Below, piece after piece: positions 6,800-7,715 of a DNA stretch of 7,715 bases. The DNA lies in the NCBI GenBank assembly GCA_030616165.1, contig JAUWXV010000179.1, positions 1 through 7,715 of the forward strand. Reading direction: 5' to 3'. A program made the translations under genes and the position numbers. The notes under the pieces were generated by a model, which was not told the DNA's origin, made no database searches, and saw nothing but the letters and a program-made list of their open reading frames with translations. Source of the DNA: a bacterium (GTDB taxonomy: Bacteria > SM23-31 > JAUVVT01). The stretch's first letter is position 1. Each line of letters starts with the position of its first letter.

Positions 6800-7384
6800 T
6801 TACGGACGAATATCAAAGAACAAAATTCCGACCACAGTTAAAATGATCGAAACACATATCAGCAGAGATAAAGAGATAATGAACTCAATCCGGTAATGCC
6901 TACTTGGCAACGCTCGCCGCCGTGTTTCCAGCCAACCTGCTAAAACAGCAGCTGCGAACCCAACGAGCCATGCAATACCAATTTCGGGTTGATTCTTCCC
7001 TAAGAAATACTCATGGATTGTCGGGAGGGTTTTTCGTATAAAGATGTAAACAATGATGTCGGCCAACCAACAGAAAACGAGTACATAACAACCTAAAATA
7101 ATCCCATCCCTTATTGGGTAGTATGTCCTGACCCGTCGATAGTAGATGATCTGGGCAAACAGGATGAGACCCACAACATCCATGATGTTGATGAGGATAT
7201 AATAGAGAAGCAGGTGTGGGGTGAGTAGATAAGTTAGCCCGTGGATTTCCTGCACGGGGAACAAAAACCAAAGAAAGAATCCTACCAGACTCAAAATACT
7301 GTATAAAGTCAGGATGACCAAAGTCAGGAAGAGAAACTTTCTCCACCAGGGATCGTTCTGCACTGATGCTTCTATACTTCTCAT
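6800..7384 (-). CDS. Hypothetical five-helix integral membrane protein
   Basis: I do not recognise this 194-residue protein. Hydrophobic segments are at about 17-42, 57-81, 94-116, 135-152 and 167-190. The loops carry Arg clusters (RRVR at 83-86, TRRR at 154-157), suggesting cytoplasmic loops after TM2 and TM4. There is no cleavable signal peptide; the N-terminus is a short polar stretch with a WWRK motif. The loop between TM3 and TM4 (about 117-134, RKTLPTIHEYFLGKNQPE) is polar and could be functional. The ATG at 7384 is supported by GGAG eight bases upstream. Hand-counted GC over 6901-7380 is about 45%, against about 35% in sampled parts of rnr, with many GCC, CCC and CGG-type triplets; this suggests a different origin. 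The gap to the radical SAM gene is 171 bases, so co-transcription is uncertain. Confidence 0.75.
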   Translation of the reverse strand: MRSIEASVQNDPWWRKFLFLTLVILTLYSILSLVGFFLWFLFPVQEIHGLTYLLTPHLLLYYILINIMDVVGLILFAQIIYYRRVRTYYPIRDGIILGCYVLVFCWLADIIVYIFIRKTLPTIHEYFLGKNQPEIGIAWLVGFAAAVLAGWLETRRRALPSRHYRIEFIISLSLLICVSIILTVVGILFFDIRP

Positions 7385-7485
7385 ATTTACTTCTCCGACG
7401 CAGCGGGCTAATTAACAATTAACTAAATAATTATTCTCTTATTATCCATTAGCAAATGAGTCTTAAGTCAATAACAACTTACTAT

Positions 7486-7505
7486 CTTGACTTCTGAAAG
7501 TCAAG
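7486..7505. promoter_or_regulatory. Perfect inverted repeat CTTGACTT/AAGTCAAG
   Basis: An 8-bp perfect stem with a CTGA loop lies between the divergent membrane-protein gene and the right-edge gene. A third copy of the half-site, AAGTCAA, is at 7465-7471. There is no T-run after either side, so a terminator is unlikely. A regulator binding site is possible. The minus strand also reads TTGACT (complement of 7466-7471) as a possible -35 for the membrane-protein gene, with GATAAT 19 bases further on, longer than ideal. Confidence 0.35.
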
Positions 7506-7600
7506 TAAATTGTTTTATTCATTTAGATTAATATTTAATAATAACAACGGGTTAAGACAATTTCCCCGCTCCGGACACTAGTGCGTTGTGACATAAATAC

Positions 7601-7629
7601 TTGACAATGTAATTATTTTATGGTATATT
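7601..7629 (+). promoter_or_regulatory. Strong sigma-70 type promoter for the right-edge gene
   Basis: A consensus -35 TTGACA (7601-7606) and a five-of-six -10 TATATT (7624-7629) are separated by the optimal 17 bases. Transcription would start near 7636, about 20 bases before the ATG at 7657, leaving a short leader with a strong ribosome binding site. This is by far the best promoter in the window. Confidence 0.75.
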
Positions 7630-7640
7630 ACCTTCTCACT

Positions 7641-7649
7641 AAAGGAGGT
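7641..7649 (+). promoter_or_regulatory. Consensus ribosome binding site
   Basis: AAAGGAGGT matches the anti-Shine-Dalgarno sequence over nine bases. Eight bases separate GGAGG from the ATG at 7657, which fixes that start. Confidence 0.85.
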
Positions 7650-7656
7650 AGTAACC

Positions 7657-7715
7657 ATGCAAGTTAAGAATAAAGTTAGATTAAAGCCCAAAGATCGAGC
7701 GTTATTAAAACAACT
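7657..7715 (+). CDS. N-terminus of a gene cut by the window edge, possibly an IS transposase
   Basis: Nineteen complete codons are visible: MQVKNKVRLKPKDRALLKQ, with the window ending inside the next codon. The start is secure from the consensus promoter and ribosome binding site. A short basic beta-like segment followed by L-K-P-K-D-R-x-x-L-x-x-L resembles the opening of IS630-type transposases, which often begin with a strand plus LxxxERxxL before the helix-turn-helix. This is recall-based and too short to be firm; any small DNA-binding protein could look similar. No terminal inverted repeat can be confirmed without the other end. Confidence 0.6.
   Translation, partial: MQVKNKVRLKPKDRALLKQ

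Noticed and set aside
7011-7418. A 135-residue minus-strand frame overlapping the five-helix membrane protein
   Set aside because: It overlaps in another frame, has a Cys/His/Pro-rich composition unlike a folded protein, and lacks the well-placed GGAG that supports the membrane-protein start.

Overview
This is an AT-rich bacterial window (about 35% GC in the larger genes) with five genes of substantial length, one gene cut by the right edge, and unusually repeat-rich spacers. Shine-Dalgarno sequences are visible before several starts, so translation looks typically bacterial. The lineage cannot be fixed from this sequence. The mix of a bacterial RNase R, a radical SAM protein of a type I associate mostly with archaea, and many dispersed palindromes would suit an anaerobic or uncultivated bacterial lineage, but that is inference.

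Left half, + strand: the window opens inside a phosphomannomutase/phosphoglucomutase gene that lacks only its extreme N-terminus. A 548-base spacer follows, holding two GTAG-headed palindromes, an intrinsic terminator and a degenerate repeat. Next is a complete RNase R gene (rnr). It converges on a minus-strand transporter gene across a 74-base gap that contains a long T/A-rich inverted repeat.

Right half, - strand: reading leftwards from the right there is a small five-helix membrane protein with markedly higher GC, a radical SAM enzyme of unassigned function, and an Nramp-fold transporter in which both signature metal-binding motifs are replaced. The gaps between these genes are 171 and 377 bases, so they do not look like one tight operon. 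At the far right, on the + strand, a near-consensus sigma-70 promoter and a strong ribosome binding site precede the first 19 complete codons of another gene, possibly an insertion-sequence transposase.

No pathway links these genes; the layout looks like independent housekeeping and accessory genes. The most notable signals are: (1) four intergenic palindromes with different stems, each directly preceded on one strand by the tetranucleotide GTAG, the arrangement known for REP elements mobilised by RAYT (Y1 HUH) transposases; (2) the Nramp-like protein with GSGE in place of DPGN, and no MPH in TM6; (3) a compositionally distinct membrane-protein gene next to a possible mobile-element edge.
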